From contig OY744525.1 in NCBI GenBank assembly GCA_963556195.1, positions 25,827,913 through 25,891,912 on the forward strand: a DNA stretch of 64,000 bases, in the 5' to 3' direction. The notes below the pieces were generated by a model. It did no database searches. It was given only the letters and a program-made list of their open reading frames with translations, and was not told the DNA's origin. Below, in pieces: positions 44,966-55,988 of the stretch; position 1 is the first letter of the stretch; every line of letters begins with the position of its first letter. Made by a program: the position numbers and the translations under genes. The stretch is from Sepiola atlantica. Its lineage: Eukaryota; Mollusca; Cephalopoda; Sepiida; Sepiolidae.

Positions 44966-46550
44966 GAAAATCAATCATGAAATCTTTCTTTATTTTTCAT
45001 ACTTTGTATTCAATAAGAAAGTGAGTCAAAAAAAATGGTGGGTTTTACTTTTGTGAGTTGGGAGATTAAAAAGCTGACAGAGATCGATGAGGGAAGAGGA
45101 AACGCCAGCCTACTTATCTGAGATTTCAAACTATGAAACAAAGCCCAAACTTTGGTTTATTTTGGTGCCTCCGTAGAGGCTGATGATTGTTTGGTCAATT
45201 GGAGAGTTCTTTTGAGTGATTCTTGATTGATTGGTTGAAGATAAATACAGAAAAAAAAAACACCCAAAAAACAAAAACAAAGATCAGATCAGTGTGGTAA
45301 AAAGAAAGAGAAAAATACGCGTGAAAAACAAAAATCATTTCTATTAAAATCTGTTTTGCTTCCTTATTAAAATGAAACAAGTCGATTGGCTGAAAAACGA
45401 TATTATGTTATTTAAAATAAGAATACATCTTCGAGATACAACAAATGACCGTCTCAGAGTCGAATATTTAGAACTTATATTAATAGTAGACATGAGAAAG
45501 TTTTGTGAAGTCACCTGAACAGTAATCAAATTATGCCTTAGGGAAACAAATGTTGATTAACTCAGCTTTAGTATAATAATAGATAAAATTAGCCATAAAA
45601 TTGCAAAATAAGAAAATAATGTAGAATGTAATATATGTAGCAACTTACATGAATTAACTATTTTCTGTCGATCTGTGCGAGTTGTGCTCCGGCTTGGAGA
45701 TTATGTTATCATCGCCTCTTCACCAGGTGCATGTAACGAGATTCATGCGCAATCGCTAAGGCCAAATCACGTGATCAGCAGAACACCTCAGTTCCAGCCT
45801 GTATCCCAAACAGACAAGATGTAAATTCTGCGTTCTTTACCGGGTCGACGGTAGATGAATCGAGGGACTCCAGAATTAAGATCATTTCGTCTTGTCTACA
45901 TTCACCTACTCAACCTTATGTATTATCTTTTGTATTGTTCCTGCGTTTCTCCTACATGAAACAATTACCCGTCAGTGCACCGTGTTCAATTGTATTACAT
46001 CCCAAAGAAAAGTTACACAAACTATTCAACATATCTTTGTTTAGTTCCAGTCTTTATCTCATCTAAAAATTGTTTCCGTCTTTAACACATCTAAAAATTG
46101 TTTCCGTCTTTAACACATTTAAAATTAGCTTTCAAACAACTAAATATATAAATAAGGTAAAATATAGAATAATAAGTATTTAATTACAAAATGCAATTAA
46201 GATACATCATACAAACAAAAAGTAAAAGTCAAAAAACAATTATTAGTTATTTATCAGTGTTAGGACACCTAACGAAAAACGGGATTACCTCCCTTGAACC
46301 ATTTTGGGAGTTAAGAGTTATCACCGTTGAAATTGTCGGCTGCCGAGAGAGAAAGTAAACACAGACCACGACATCAGACTGTTAATATGTCGATCGCATC
46401 CAGCAGCAAATTAATTAATTAATTAATTCTGTGTTCAGTTTTAATAAATCTGTTAAACGTTTCTCTTGATAGTTTATCCATTTCTTTACAAGTTATTATT
46501 TATTATAACCTAAATTACGAGGTTATAAAAATCAGTCAATACGCATCACA
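44966..46550. other. Unassigned 1.6-kb stretch
   Basis: No recognised element. It contains a short triplication of ATTGTTTCCGTCTTTAACAC around 46067-46125 and TTAATTAATTAA runs near 46412. Confidence 0.45.
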
Positions 46551-47300
46551 CGTACAGTTACTAAGAAGTACTAACTGTACTGAGTCGTTCTGGAACAGGT
46601 GACACTAGACTTTAATATCGGTGTTCACACAGTAGTCAAAAGCATAACACATCCAGTCAGTAACATGAGATCTCTATTTATAATAAATGGTTTGAATCTA
46701 GTTCATTATCTAGAGATTCAAGTTCGAACTCCAGTGTCAGCAGTGACGCTCTTTATCATATATGACAAAGATAATTGACTGACAAGCTTATTTCTATCTT
46801 TAGAGATAATCGAATCTGAAGGAGGGTCTGTGCAATGAGACTTTTGAAGTAAAGCAAGGGTTGTAGAATCCCTAACTACACTTAAAAGAACAAACAATTA
46901 TTGGTTATTTATCAGTTAATACACGTTCTGCGTAGAGTTACTAGACGTACAAATTGTACTCAATCGTCTATGAACAGATGGTACATGACATTAATAATAA
47001 AGTTAAGCAATAATAAACACACCCAGTCAGTAGCATGATATCTATAAAATGGTGGGCATCCAGTTCATTATCTACAGATTCAAGTTCGAACTCCAGTGTC
47101 AGCAGTGATACTCCATATTCATATATGACATGATATAAGGATAATTGACTGACAGGCTTCCCTCTGTCTCCAGAGATAATGGACTCTCTGAAAGAGTTAT
47201 GTGTATAAGATCGACATGTACCTAATCCTATACATATCGATCCTATATTTACAATTAGAAGTTTGTGGTAAAGCAAGAGTTGCAGAATCTCTTACCATCT
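46551..47300. repeat. Two direct copies of a ~360-bp unit
   Basis: 46551-46880 and 46910-47300 share, in order, ACTGTACTGAGTCGT-like, CATCCAGTCAGTA, CAAGTTCGAACTCCAGTGTC (46719 and 47081) and GATAATTGACTGACA. GTTCGAACTC resembles a pol III B box, so the unit may be a diverged SINE; no clear A box. Confidence 0.75.
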
Positions 47301-47351
47301 GATTTTTATCAATAAACTAAAAGAATAACCGTCACAGGACGGATATAAGCA

Positions 47352-47416
<65 letters not shown>
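47352..47416. repeat. (TA)n microsatellite
   Basis: About 30 TA units. Confidence 0.97.
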
Positions 47417-47419
<3 letters not shown>

Positions 47420-47734
47420 TGAAACTTACGTGCACGGGTCCGGTTTAAATGTTATTACATACTATAAGTCAACATTTGATGTAGAGCAATTCTTTTCTCT
47501 ATTAAATATTTTGTATCTAACTTATTTTAAAAAACTTTTGGGGGAGTTTGGAGGTACGCTCTCTAAATGATAAAGTTTACAAAAAAAATAATGTGCCCAC
47601 GTTATTCACCGTGTTGCTTAGAATATATATTCCATAATTTATAATAATCGGTTCAGTAGTTTAGAAGTAAATCCTATACATGTAAATGTATGTATATATG
47701 TATATATATATATATATTTATTTATTTACACAGA

Positions 47735-48175
47735 CATGTACAAAATCTGCGACACTGGCATGTCGATGTTATCGATCAACTGAAATCTTATCAGGCAGAG
47801 TTAGAATCCGATCTTAACCTTAGATCATATTTGGAAAGAATGAAATGGAGAAAAAAGAAAAGAAATTTAAAATTTTAATGTGGAAAGTCACGTGGTTGGG
47901 ACCGTTAAGAATCAAAATCAAAAAATAAATATTTTAATTTTTTATTATTTATTTATTGATTTTGATTTTTTTGATTTTGATTCTTAACGGTCCCAACCAC
48001 ATGACTTTCCAAATTTAAATTAAATTTTTTTTTCTTTTTTCTCCATTTCATTCTTTCCAAATATAATCTAAGGTTAAGATCGGATTCTAACTCTGCCTGA
48101 TGAGATCTCAGTTTATAATAACTGTTGATCGATAACATCGACATGCCAGTGTCGCAGATTTTGTACATGTCTGTG
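47735..48175. repeat. Inverted repeat of dispersed repeat C, ~210-bp arms
   Basis: The left arm, 47735-47940, and right arm, 47955-48175, are reverse complements over CAGACATGTACAAAATCTGC, ATCGACATGCC-type, GGTTAAGATC-type and TGATTCTTAACGGTCCCAAC. The centre is A/T-rich. Both arms belong to the family at 31590. Either two oppositely inserted copies or one foldback. Confidence 0.85.
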
Positions 48176-48487
48176 TCTGCACAGTCGGAGAAATTTTTCT
48201 TCTGGTTTAATTATTTTTGACAAAGGGAAGTCTCTTTTCCCGAAATATTAAATAGTGATTTTTAATCACCCGGACATCACACGAACAGCTAAAAACACTC
48301 TTGCTGTTATGTAAGATTTTATGAAAAAAGGAAAAATAAATAGTAAGTCATATTTCGTATTCGATTTATTGTTATTGTTTTTGTTCCTTACAACTTGCAT
48401 CTTACCCGGAATTTGCATTGCCCACAGCCTTTCAAAAACTTACTACTACTATACCCAGCAATGCTTCAAGCAAACTACCATTCTCTA

Positions 48488-48543
<56 letters not shown>

Positions 48544-48920
48544 CATATGTATAAACATGTACACATAGCTAACTTTATATATATATAGATGCTTATAGAG
48601 AAAATAATGTGTGTGTGCGTGTACATGTGAGCATTTTCACTTAACTTAATGTGCCAATACACTCATCACATATATGGCTGAATCAAAACATACATATAAC
48701 TAAAGATATTGTATTCAAGTCTTTTGTTTTTCCTCCTTTTGAGTTTCGTTTTCTGTTCTTTGCTGTCAAACATTTTTTTTTGTATTTTCTTGCTTTTTTA
48801 TTTCTTCCTCTTTACAACTATTCTGTTTTCTTTTTCTCTCCCGCCTTTAAGAGTTGTCTAAACTAGCAGAAAACACTGCCCTATTTACTCACAAAGGAAG
48901 AACAGCACACTTGGATAAAT
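48176..48920. other. Unassigned, with (TA)n at 48490-48538
   Basis: AT-rich; one long TA microsatellite. A 71-codon frame at 48651-48866 (+) is rich in F and S because of T runs and is not credible as a protein. Confidence 0.5.
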
Positions 48921-48924
48921 TTTT

Positions 48925-50408
48925 AACTAGCTGTGCTGATCTGGCGTTGCCCGGGATCCATTACGTAAAAAATTGTTTTGTAAATATTATTTCTATATTC
49001 TATAACTCCAGCTAGCTTCAGTATCTAAGCTAAAAGTGAACCTGGTTTTTATTTAACAAGAACGAAGCAATGCGCAAGTAAAAAAAAATGAATATGTTAT
49101 TAACCCAAATTATGCTTTTAATTACAGTAAAGAATGAAAAAACGTAATTGCAAGTTAGCCAGATTTTTAAAAATAAAAGCAAATAAGGAATGTTAACCTT
49201 TCTAACAGAATACAAGTAATTTCATTTATCTGATTTTTCTTTTAAGGTGACAATTTAAGAATGTTTTAATATTACCAAACTTCTGAATTAGATTAAGTAT
49301 TTTTTAAATAAGTTAGTTTATCTATATAATAAAGTAAAGTCGATTTTCCCTCTCTGCATTCAGACATTATAGCTCTACAAACATAAGCGATATATAGAAC
49401 TCGACCATGCTCATGCCTCAGGCCGATTCTTGATGTGTGTTTTCGGAAAATATGCGTTCATTTCATTTTGCTTTAAGTAATTTATACAATTTTTCCGACT
49501 CGCCTGATTCTCCTAAAATAGTCATACATACAGGAAGTCAAAGTAACTTTTATTCTCATGCAAAAATGTACTGCCACCACCACCACCACCTGACACTGGG
49601 AAATAATCTTCCTAGGATACTTTTTCTTGATATCGTCGTCATTATTTCATTTATTCTGACTTACTATTGACTTTTTCCTACTATACATTTACGACTTAAA
49701 TATGGCGATTTGATTGGCTATCCCAGATATTTTTTTATACATTCCAGAATTGACCAAATAACAGAATGACCTGATTGTTCATGACCGTCCGAATTCATTA
49801 TTTGTTACTCTTCGCATACATTTTCTTCCTTTCTTTCCTATTTTTCTCATCATACAATTTCTGTAACAACATAACCGTTCTTTCCCGGGTACCGCCGAGT
49901 ACAGTCGGTTACTTACGTTTGTGTTTTCATATCTCCATTTGCGTTTGTTTACACACTTTCCGTGTTATATATACTTTCCTATTCTAGAATACAAGAATAC
50001 AATTAACGAACAGAAACATACAAATGGGTAGTTCGAACATGGCGGCTACATATTTTCTTTCTTTGTCCATTCTTTTTTCTCTACCATTCTTTTTCTTATC
50101 TTTCACAATAATTGACACATTTGCCTTTTAGTAATATTTCTGTTACACCTAAACCTATCTTTCTCGGCTCCCGCCGGCCACATTCATTTACTTACGTTTG
50201 TCTTCCTAGTCATCATATCTCCATTTACGTTCGATTACACTATTTCACCGTCATACATAATTTTCTGTTCTCGAAGAATCGAATGCTATTTAAGATCAGA
50301 AATAAACAAAAAAAAAAACATATTACTACGATGACGACAAATACTATTTCTTATTTTCTTTATGAGTGAGCCCATATTCACGACTATTTGAAAAGTATTA
50401 TTATTATT
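48925..50408. other. Dispersed-repeat head and local duplication
   Basis: Starts with CTGTGCTGATCTGGCGTTGCCC, like the heads at 14510 and 15068. At 49880-50270 a ~280-bp segment occurs twice in loose form (TTACTTACGTTTGT, ATATCTCCATTTRCGTT). Small (CCA)n run at 49574-49588. No gene recognised. Confidence 0.45.
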
Positions 50409-50423
50409 ATTATTAAACAAAAT
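50409..50423. repeat. 15-bp target duplication, left
   Basis: ATTATTAAACAAAAT, identical to 50722-50736 on the other side of U2-SINE copy 1. Confidence 0.9.
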
Positions 50424-50721
50424 ATTTGTGGCCTTTTGGCCATGATCAAAGTGTAGTATCTGTTCCGATGGATACTGCACCCCATAGACTCGTATTGTCT
50501 TGGCCTTTGGGTCTTGATTTACACCTGTCTATGGGTCTGTCCTGTGCAGTTCCTTCTCACCCTTTGAGAAGGGGTTGGTTTGTTGCTAATCGCCTAGGGC
50601 GCCCCTGTCAGGGACTGCCAGGCAATTTTTTAAAATCCTAAGTACTCTTCCTCTAGAGTGTGCAATTCCCACTTTCCGACCTTGTGCCACATTCTACTTT
50701 GTGGGAAGTAGATAAATAGGG
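50424..50721 (+). mobile_element. U2 snRNA-headed SINE-like retroposon, copy 1
   Basis: 298 bp. The head at 50430-50466 reads GGCCTTTTGGCCATGATCAA then AGTGTAGTATCTGTTC, which is the 5' end of U2 snRNA (branch-site recognition region). The body follows: CGATGGATACTGCACCCC, TTGGCCTTTGGGTCTTGATT, TGTCCTGTGCAGTTC, TAGGGCGCCCCTGTCAGGG and CCGACCTTGTGCCACATTCT. It is framed by perfect 15-bp direct repeats, the mark of LINE-driven insertion. No pol III A and B boxes are evident. The head-to-body junction is the same in copy 2, so it was inherited, not made at this insertion. Confidence 0.9.
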
Positions 50722-51402
50722 ATTATTAAACAAAATCAACCATAATTTTTTTTCAAAAGGAAATACACTTGGGATATTTGTCAAAAACAATTTCTTGTTT
50801 AGCTATCCATTTGTGATCTATTTGCGTTATACCTCAGCCCGACAGCAACAAAGTCGCTGACAACATTTTTAATAAACAGTGTTTGCTTTTATAATCTGCT
50901 TCTTACAAAACATACTATCCCTTAAACCTATCAATAACCCTAAGTCCATGTGACAACCTCCCCAAACGAACCAAGATAAGAAGAACCAGAGTAGTTTCCA
51001 TCAGGACTGACAGTTAGTGGTAAGGTTAAGATTTTTTTTTTTTGCCTGACAAATGCTAATCTCTACTCATAACTCCGGATATTTTCACAATAAATATTAA
51101 AAAAAAAACGGAAAAAATCAAACAAAAAATTATTTGCTAACTAATCCACATTTATACAATTTTATTCACAAATTCCATAAAACAAATTAGTATTACCGAC
51201 ATAATTTTCTTTTTACGGAAATACACTTGGGATATTAGTCAAAAACAATTTCTTGCTTTATCTATCCATTTGTGATCTATTTGCATTATAATTCAGGCCG
51301 ACAGCAACAAAGCCACTGTCGACATTTTTAATAAACAATGTTTGCTTTCATTACCTGTTTCGTACAAAACATATTCTCCATAAAATCGACGGCTAGCCCT
51401 AA

Positions 51403-51640
51403 GAAGAGTAGAAAGTGGACCTTAGGTTTACTTTCGGCAGCCTCGTAACTCTTGCTTCCCTTATTTGGTCCTTTTGTCCTCACATTCCATGAGCGATGTT
51501 TCTGACAAAGGGGGCAGAATTGCTGTTTTCTATCCATCTAACACTCATCGTTGGCTAGTTTTTGACCTTGAAGTAGTTTTTTTTAGCTCCTTACATCAAG
51601 TGGCTTCATGCTTTGTCTAGAGCGACTTCCATAAAGAAAA
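51403..51640 (+). repeat. Dispersed repeat D, copy 3 (inserted in unit 2)
   Basis: Matches 36825-37022 over TGCTTCCCTTATTTG, CACATTCCATGAGCGATG and ACATCAAGTGGCTTC. Unit 1 of the duplication lacks it (AACCCTAAGTCCATGTGAC at 50935-50953), so it inserted after duplication or was lost from unit 1. Confidence 0.8.
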
Positions 51641-51698
51641 GTCCCAGTGACAAAAAAAAACAACCTTCGAACGAACCGAGAAAGAATGAAAGAGAGTA

Positions 51699-52025
51699 TT
51701 GATTTACTCCTCTCCAGGAGTTAGGCACAAGGCCAGTTTTTATCTTACTCCCACAAGTAAGATGTGACCCAAGGTCGGGCCGGGAAAGTGGGGTTTAAAA
51801 ATTGCCTGGGCAGCCCCGTCGGAATTCCCCGGTAGGGGCGCCTCAGGCAGTAAGCAATAAACTTACTCCTCCCCAAAGAATGAGGCAAACCCTGGGAAGG
51901 TGGACCTCCCAGAACTGCACAGGACAGACCCATAGACCGGCGTAAATCAAGACCCGAAGGCCAAGACAACACCAGTATGGGGTGCAGTATCCATCGGAAC
52001 AGATACTACACTTTGATCTTAGCCA
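51699..52025 (-). mobile_element. U2 snRNA-headed SINE-like retroposon, copy 2
   Basis: 327 bp on the minus strand. The head GGCTAAGATCAAAG, TGTAGTATCTGTTC (52025-51996) is closer to U2 than copy 1 but starts about 16 bases into U2. The body follows with GGATACTGCACCCC, GGCCTTCGGGTCTTGATT, GAGGCGCCCCTACCGGGGAA and CTTGGGTCACATCTTAC. It is flanked by perfect 18-bp direct repeats AAAGAATGAAAGAGAGTA (51681-51698, 52026-52043). Unit 1 of the local duplication has the empty site near 50980-51000. The 3' end extends about 50 bases beyond the ends of copies 1 and 3. Confidence 0.92.
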
Positions 52026-52255
52026 AAAGAATGAAAGAGAGTAGTTTCTACCAGGACTTACAGTTAGTGACAGGACTAAGAGTTTTTTTGCCTGACAAAC
52101 GCAAATATTTACTCATAGTTCTAGATATTTTTACAATAATTATGAAAAAAAAATGCCGCATTAATACAATTTTATCCACAAATTCCGTAAAACAAATTAG
52201 TTTTACGGACAATATTTTTTTAAGGAAATACACTTGGGATTTTAGTCAAATATAA

Positions 52256-52585
52256 TAGGGTGTTCACATGTAATCAACAAAAAAATGAGTAGCATCTCTT
52301 TTATGGAAGGGAAAGGGAGTTATTTTGTTGAGGGTTCTCATCTACGATAATAGAAGGACTTTTTTTTTTTATCCATCATTCAATCTGTCACACTTTGGCG
52401 TTTTCCTGAATACTTTACTATTTTAAATACAACACTGTCAAGCGATTTCCTTTCGTCTAAATTGGCTAGTCAAAATCTAAATATGATTTGTCAGCTTACA
52501 CGCTATTTAGGTGCAACTTTAAAAATCCGGCCAACATCATTTTATGTATTGGATATACTTCAACTTTCGTTAGTGCAGGTATTTA

Positions 52586-52644
<59 letters not shown>

Positions 52645-52984
52645 AGTATTATTTCATGTATCCACATAAATGTTATAAGTAGATATAATCTTTTATGTAT
52701 AAATTTTCAGTATTTACTTCAACAGTGCTCAATACGTGGGTAGAGCTAGGTAGTAAGTTATGAAAATATATTTATGGCAATTAAGCTATACAGAGGCTAC
52801 CGCGTTTCATCCCCGAATGGAATCGTCAGGCTAAAATGCATGGAGTTGTGCATGCATATACACATGAGCATTTGCACAGCTTAATGTGCCCATACGCCCA
52901 CATGCGACTGGATAAAAACATAACCAAGGATATAGAAAGATATGTAGGAACTTGAAATTCTAAGATATGTTTAGAATGTTTTCG
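52256..52984. other. Unassigned, with (TA)n at 52591-52640
   Basis: No recognised gene; one long TA microsatellite. Confidence 0.5.
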
Positions 52985-53006
52985 AATTTATACTTATATA
53001 TATATG

Positions 53007-53625
53007 GTACTGATATCGAATATGAACCAATTTCTGGGAACTTTGCGTCGACAGCGTTCGGGCATGTTACGTAAACACCGAGGCGATTAGGGGGGTCTTC
53101 GAAGACGATTTGTTGTAGAATCCACACTAGATCAGAGGCCCAGGGCATACCGTTGAGATAGACGAGTCTGTTTAACCTGACACTACCCTAACCCGACTGA
53201 TTAAAAAAGACAATGTCAAAAAGCCCTACCTCCCAAAAAAAACACACACAAATAAATTATTTTTCAGTTTGAAGGAAAGCACAAAAAACTAATTTTTAAC
53301 CAGTTGACTGAATACAAATAGAAATGTAAAAAAAAAAAATAAATAAATAATAAAAATGTATTTATTAACAGTTGTTTAGTATTGTTTTGTTAAAAAAAAT
53401 TTTTTTTTAATTATTAACAGTGATTTCGCTGTTTTGTTCGTATTTTTTTTTATTTGCTATCTTTCTTGAAAATAAAACTGAAAAAAATACTACACAGTAA
53501 CGTATCGAAGTTATCGTCTGTTAACATTCGCCTCGGCATCTCTCGGGTGTTTACGTAACATGTCCGAACGCTGCCAACGCGAAGTTCCCGGAAACTGGTT
53601 CATATTCGGTATCAGTAAGTAGCAG
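53007..53625. repeat. Inverted repeat with ~75-bp arms
   Basis: Arms at about 53010-53085 and 53545-53622 are reverse complements over ATATGAACCARTTTC, AGCGTTCGG-CATGTTACGT and AAACACC. The spacer is about 460 bases of AT-rich DNA. A (TA)n tract abuts the right arm. Possibly a foldback element; no target duplication found. Confidence 0.8.
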
Positions 53626-53628
53626 TAT

Positions 53629-53629
53629 G

Positions 53630-53706
<77 letters not shown>
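53629..53706. repeat. (TA)n microsatellite
   Basis: Nearly 39 TA units. Confidence 0.97.
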
Positions 53707-53707
<1 letters not shown>

Positions 53708-53764
53708 CATTAGATAAAATGAAAGAATAAAATAAGGTGTGAATCAAATTTTATTACAATTCAA

Positions 53765-54757
53765 GGCACATGTTCGTCTTTTCCCACAGTCCGTTTTTCA
53801 CAACTTTTTACTGACCAGTTTTTTTTTCTTTTTTCGGTGTACACTTACCTATCAGGCTGCTAGAGAATTCCGGGGTTTTTGGAAAGATTTTTCAAATATT
53901 TTACATTTTAGGAGGGGGGATCAGTTTCCAATGTTAATTCAACGTAGACTAATCCCCCGCTTTTTGACCATCTCAATTTAAAAAAAAATCTTTTTCGGTG
54001 TACAATTACCTATCATGTCAGTAGAGAATTGCGGGGTTTTTGGAAAGAAATTTCAAAACATTGAGATTTTAAGATGGGGGATCAGTTTTCAATGTAAATT
54101 CAACGTAGACTGTTCCCCCTTTTTTTGACCATCTCAAATTTTTAAAATTCTTCTTCTGCTTACAATTACCTATCATGTCGCGAGAGAATTCCAAGGTATT
54201 TGGAAAGAAATTTTTAAAAATTGAGATTTTAAGACGGGGGATCAGTTTTGTTCGTCTTTTACCATAGTCCGTTTTTCACAACTCTTTACGTCTTAAAATC
54301 TCAATTTAAAAAAATGTCTTTCCAAAAACCTCGGAATTCTCTCGCGACATGATAGGTAATTGTAAGCAGAAGAATAATTTTAAAAATTTGAGAGTCAAAA
54401 AGAGGGGGATCAGTCTACGTTGAATTTACATTGAAAACTGATCCCCCATCTTAAAATCTCAATTTTTTGAAATTTCTTTCCAAAAACCCCGGAATTCTCT
54501 ACTGACATGATAGGTAATTGTACACCGAAAAAGATTTTTTTTTAAATTGAGATGGTCAAAAAGAGGGGAATCAGTCTACGTTGAATTAACATTGGAAACT
54601 GATCCCCCCTCCTAAAATGTAAAATATTTGAAATTTTTCCCAAAAACCCCGGAATTCTCTAGCAGCCTGATAGGTAAGTGTACACCGAAAAAAGAAAAAA
54701 AAACTGGTCAGTAAAAAGTTGTGAAAAACGGACTGTGGGAAAAGACGAACATGTGCC
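53765..54757. mobile_element. 993-bp foldback element with internal repeats
   Basis: Starts GGCACATGTTCGTCTTTTCC and ends with its reverse complement. It is flanked by the 8-bp direct repeat CAATTCAA (53757-53764, 54758-54765). The arms meet near 54250-54280. Each arm holds about 2.6 units of a ~160-bp direct repeat (TCGGTGTACAMTTACCTATC, AGAGAATTCCGGGGTTTTTG, GGGGGATCAGTTTYCAATGT); unit starts are near 53834, 53995 and 54155. No coding frame. Superfamily unknown; the 8-bp duplication fits hAT- or P-like mobilisation. Confidence 0.92.
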
Positions 54758-54765
54758 CAATTCAA

Positions 54766-55111
54766 AGTTCATGCTCATGGGTTTTCTCGTCAGAAGATCA
54801 TTACCGCAGTGGAATTACAGCGAGTAAATAAAACTTTACTTTGAAAACATAAAAATATAAAAGTATAATAATAGTAAACAAAATTAATAATAGAATTAAT
54901 AATAAAAAAATAAATATATGCAACACAAATTGTATCGGCCACAAACATATATTTAAGTTGAAATACCCCATCAAGGTACGGCTAGAAATAATATTATTAT
55001 ACTTTTATATTTTTATCTTTAATGCTCTATCCAGTATATTGAGCTTCAGTTTTATCCGGATGTTTCACTAATTAAAGATATTAGTTGCCTCTTATATCTT
55101 TTGTTGTATTA

Positions 55112-55149
<38 letters not shown>

Positions 55150-55321
55150 GGCAAACATTATTAAATAACACGGAGTGGTTTTGTTTGATGCGACTTTTTT
55201 TTATTTTTTCAATTTTCCGAATTGTCCATCTAATGTTTCGGTCAAATTGATGTAAATATGATCCATGGGTTTCTTGTTCCATTCTTTTTTCTTTTTTGCA
55301 AGTACTTTCGATTTGAATCGT

Positions 55322-55366
<45 letters not shown>

Positions 55367-55545
55367 ACGGCGGCACCGGGGGGGGGGGGGCCCAAGCCCC
55401 CCACTTTTTGACTTGGTCCCCCACTTTACGGTCATCAATAATGAAGTTATATATGCATGTGTTTAACCGCCCCCCCACTTTTTTAGAAGAGCCCCCCCCC
55501 ACTTTTATAACTGTGTCGCCGGTCCTGATATATATATATATATTA
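54766..55545. other. AT-rich sequence with TA microsatellites and a G/C-run block
   Basis: (TA)n at 55118-55146 and 55325-55365. The block 55366-55528 begins GGACGGCGGCACCGG, ends TGTCGCCGGTCC (imperfect inverted ends) and contains repeated GCCCCCCACTTTTT phrases. Homopolymer runs make the open frames here unreliable. Confidence 0.55.
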
Positions 55546-55628
55546 CATGTACTCGTGAGCCGGTGGGTCAAGTAGAATAAATAGTAGTAGTAGTAGTGGT
55601 TGTGACCCAACGGATCACGAGTACATGT
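55546..55628. repeat. Hairpin built from the GGGTCAC repeat head
   Basis: ACATGTACTCGTGAGCCGGT and its near complement at 55603-55628 (ACGGATCACGAGTACATGT) flank a (TAG)n loop. Same head as at 6985 and 7525. Confidence 0.75.
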
Positions 55629-55727
55629 AATATTTCATGTCTGTTAAGACGTTCTTCTCACATAACTAAAAATAATAAGTGTTTTACTTGTGTATTTTTT
55701 TTTATTATTATGAATATTTATGGGAGG

Positions 55728-55832
55728 TAACGGTGGTTAAGTGGTTAACGACACGGACTGACAACCTAGGTGTGCCAAGATCGAATCCAGTTCGTTCCAC
55801 AGAAACACTTTGGCAACCTTAACGTGGTCCCT

Positions 55833-55837
<5 letters not shown>
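55728..55837 (+). mobile_element. tRNA-derived SINE
   Basis: A box TGGTTAAGTGG (55734-55744) and B box AGATCGAATCC (55778-55788), then a body TTGGCAACCTTAACGTGGTC shared with the minus-strand copy at 44785. Ends in (TA)n. Confidence 0.75.
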
Positions 55838-55883
<46 letters not shown>

Positions 55884-55920
55884 CATGTACTTACACAAGG
55901 GACCACGTTAAGGTTGCCAA
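55810..55920. repeat. 28-bp perfect inverted repeat around (TA)n
   Basis: 55810-55837 (TTGGCAACCTTAACGTGGTC...) is the exact complement of 55893-55920. The loop is a TA microsatellite. A second (TA)n follows at 55938-55984. Confidence 0.92.
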
Positions 55921-55937
55921 CATCCCAAGTGAAAGTG

Positions 55938-55984
<47 letters not shown>

Positions 55985-55988
<4 letters not shown>

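Larger units (their letters stand above)
50755..52255. repeat. Tandem segmental duplication (two full units, one partial)
   Basis: GGAAATACACTTGGGAT occurs at 50759, 51219 and 52214. Unit 1 spans 50755-51218 (about 460 bp). Unit 2, 51219-52213, is the same sequence enlarged by two insertions (51403-51640 and 51699-52025). Unit 3 is only a start. Shared phrases include GACAGCAACAAAG, ACATTTTTAATAAACA and TACAATTTTATYCACAAATTCC. Confidence 0.88.

Noticed and set aside
50424..50721. Functional U2 snRNA gene
   Set aside because: Only the first ~37 bases resemble U2; the Sm site and 3' stem-loops are absent.
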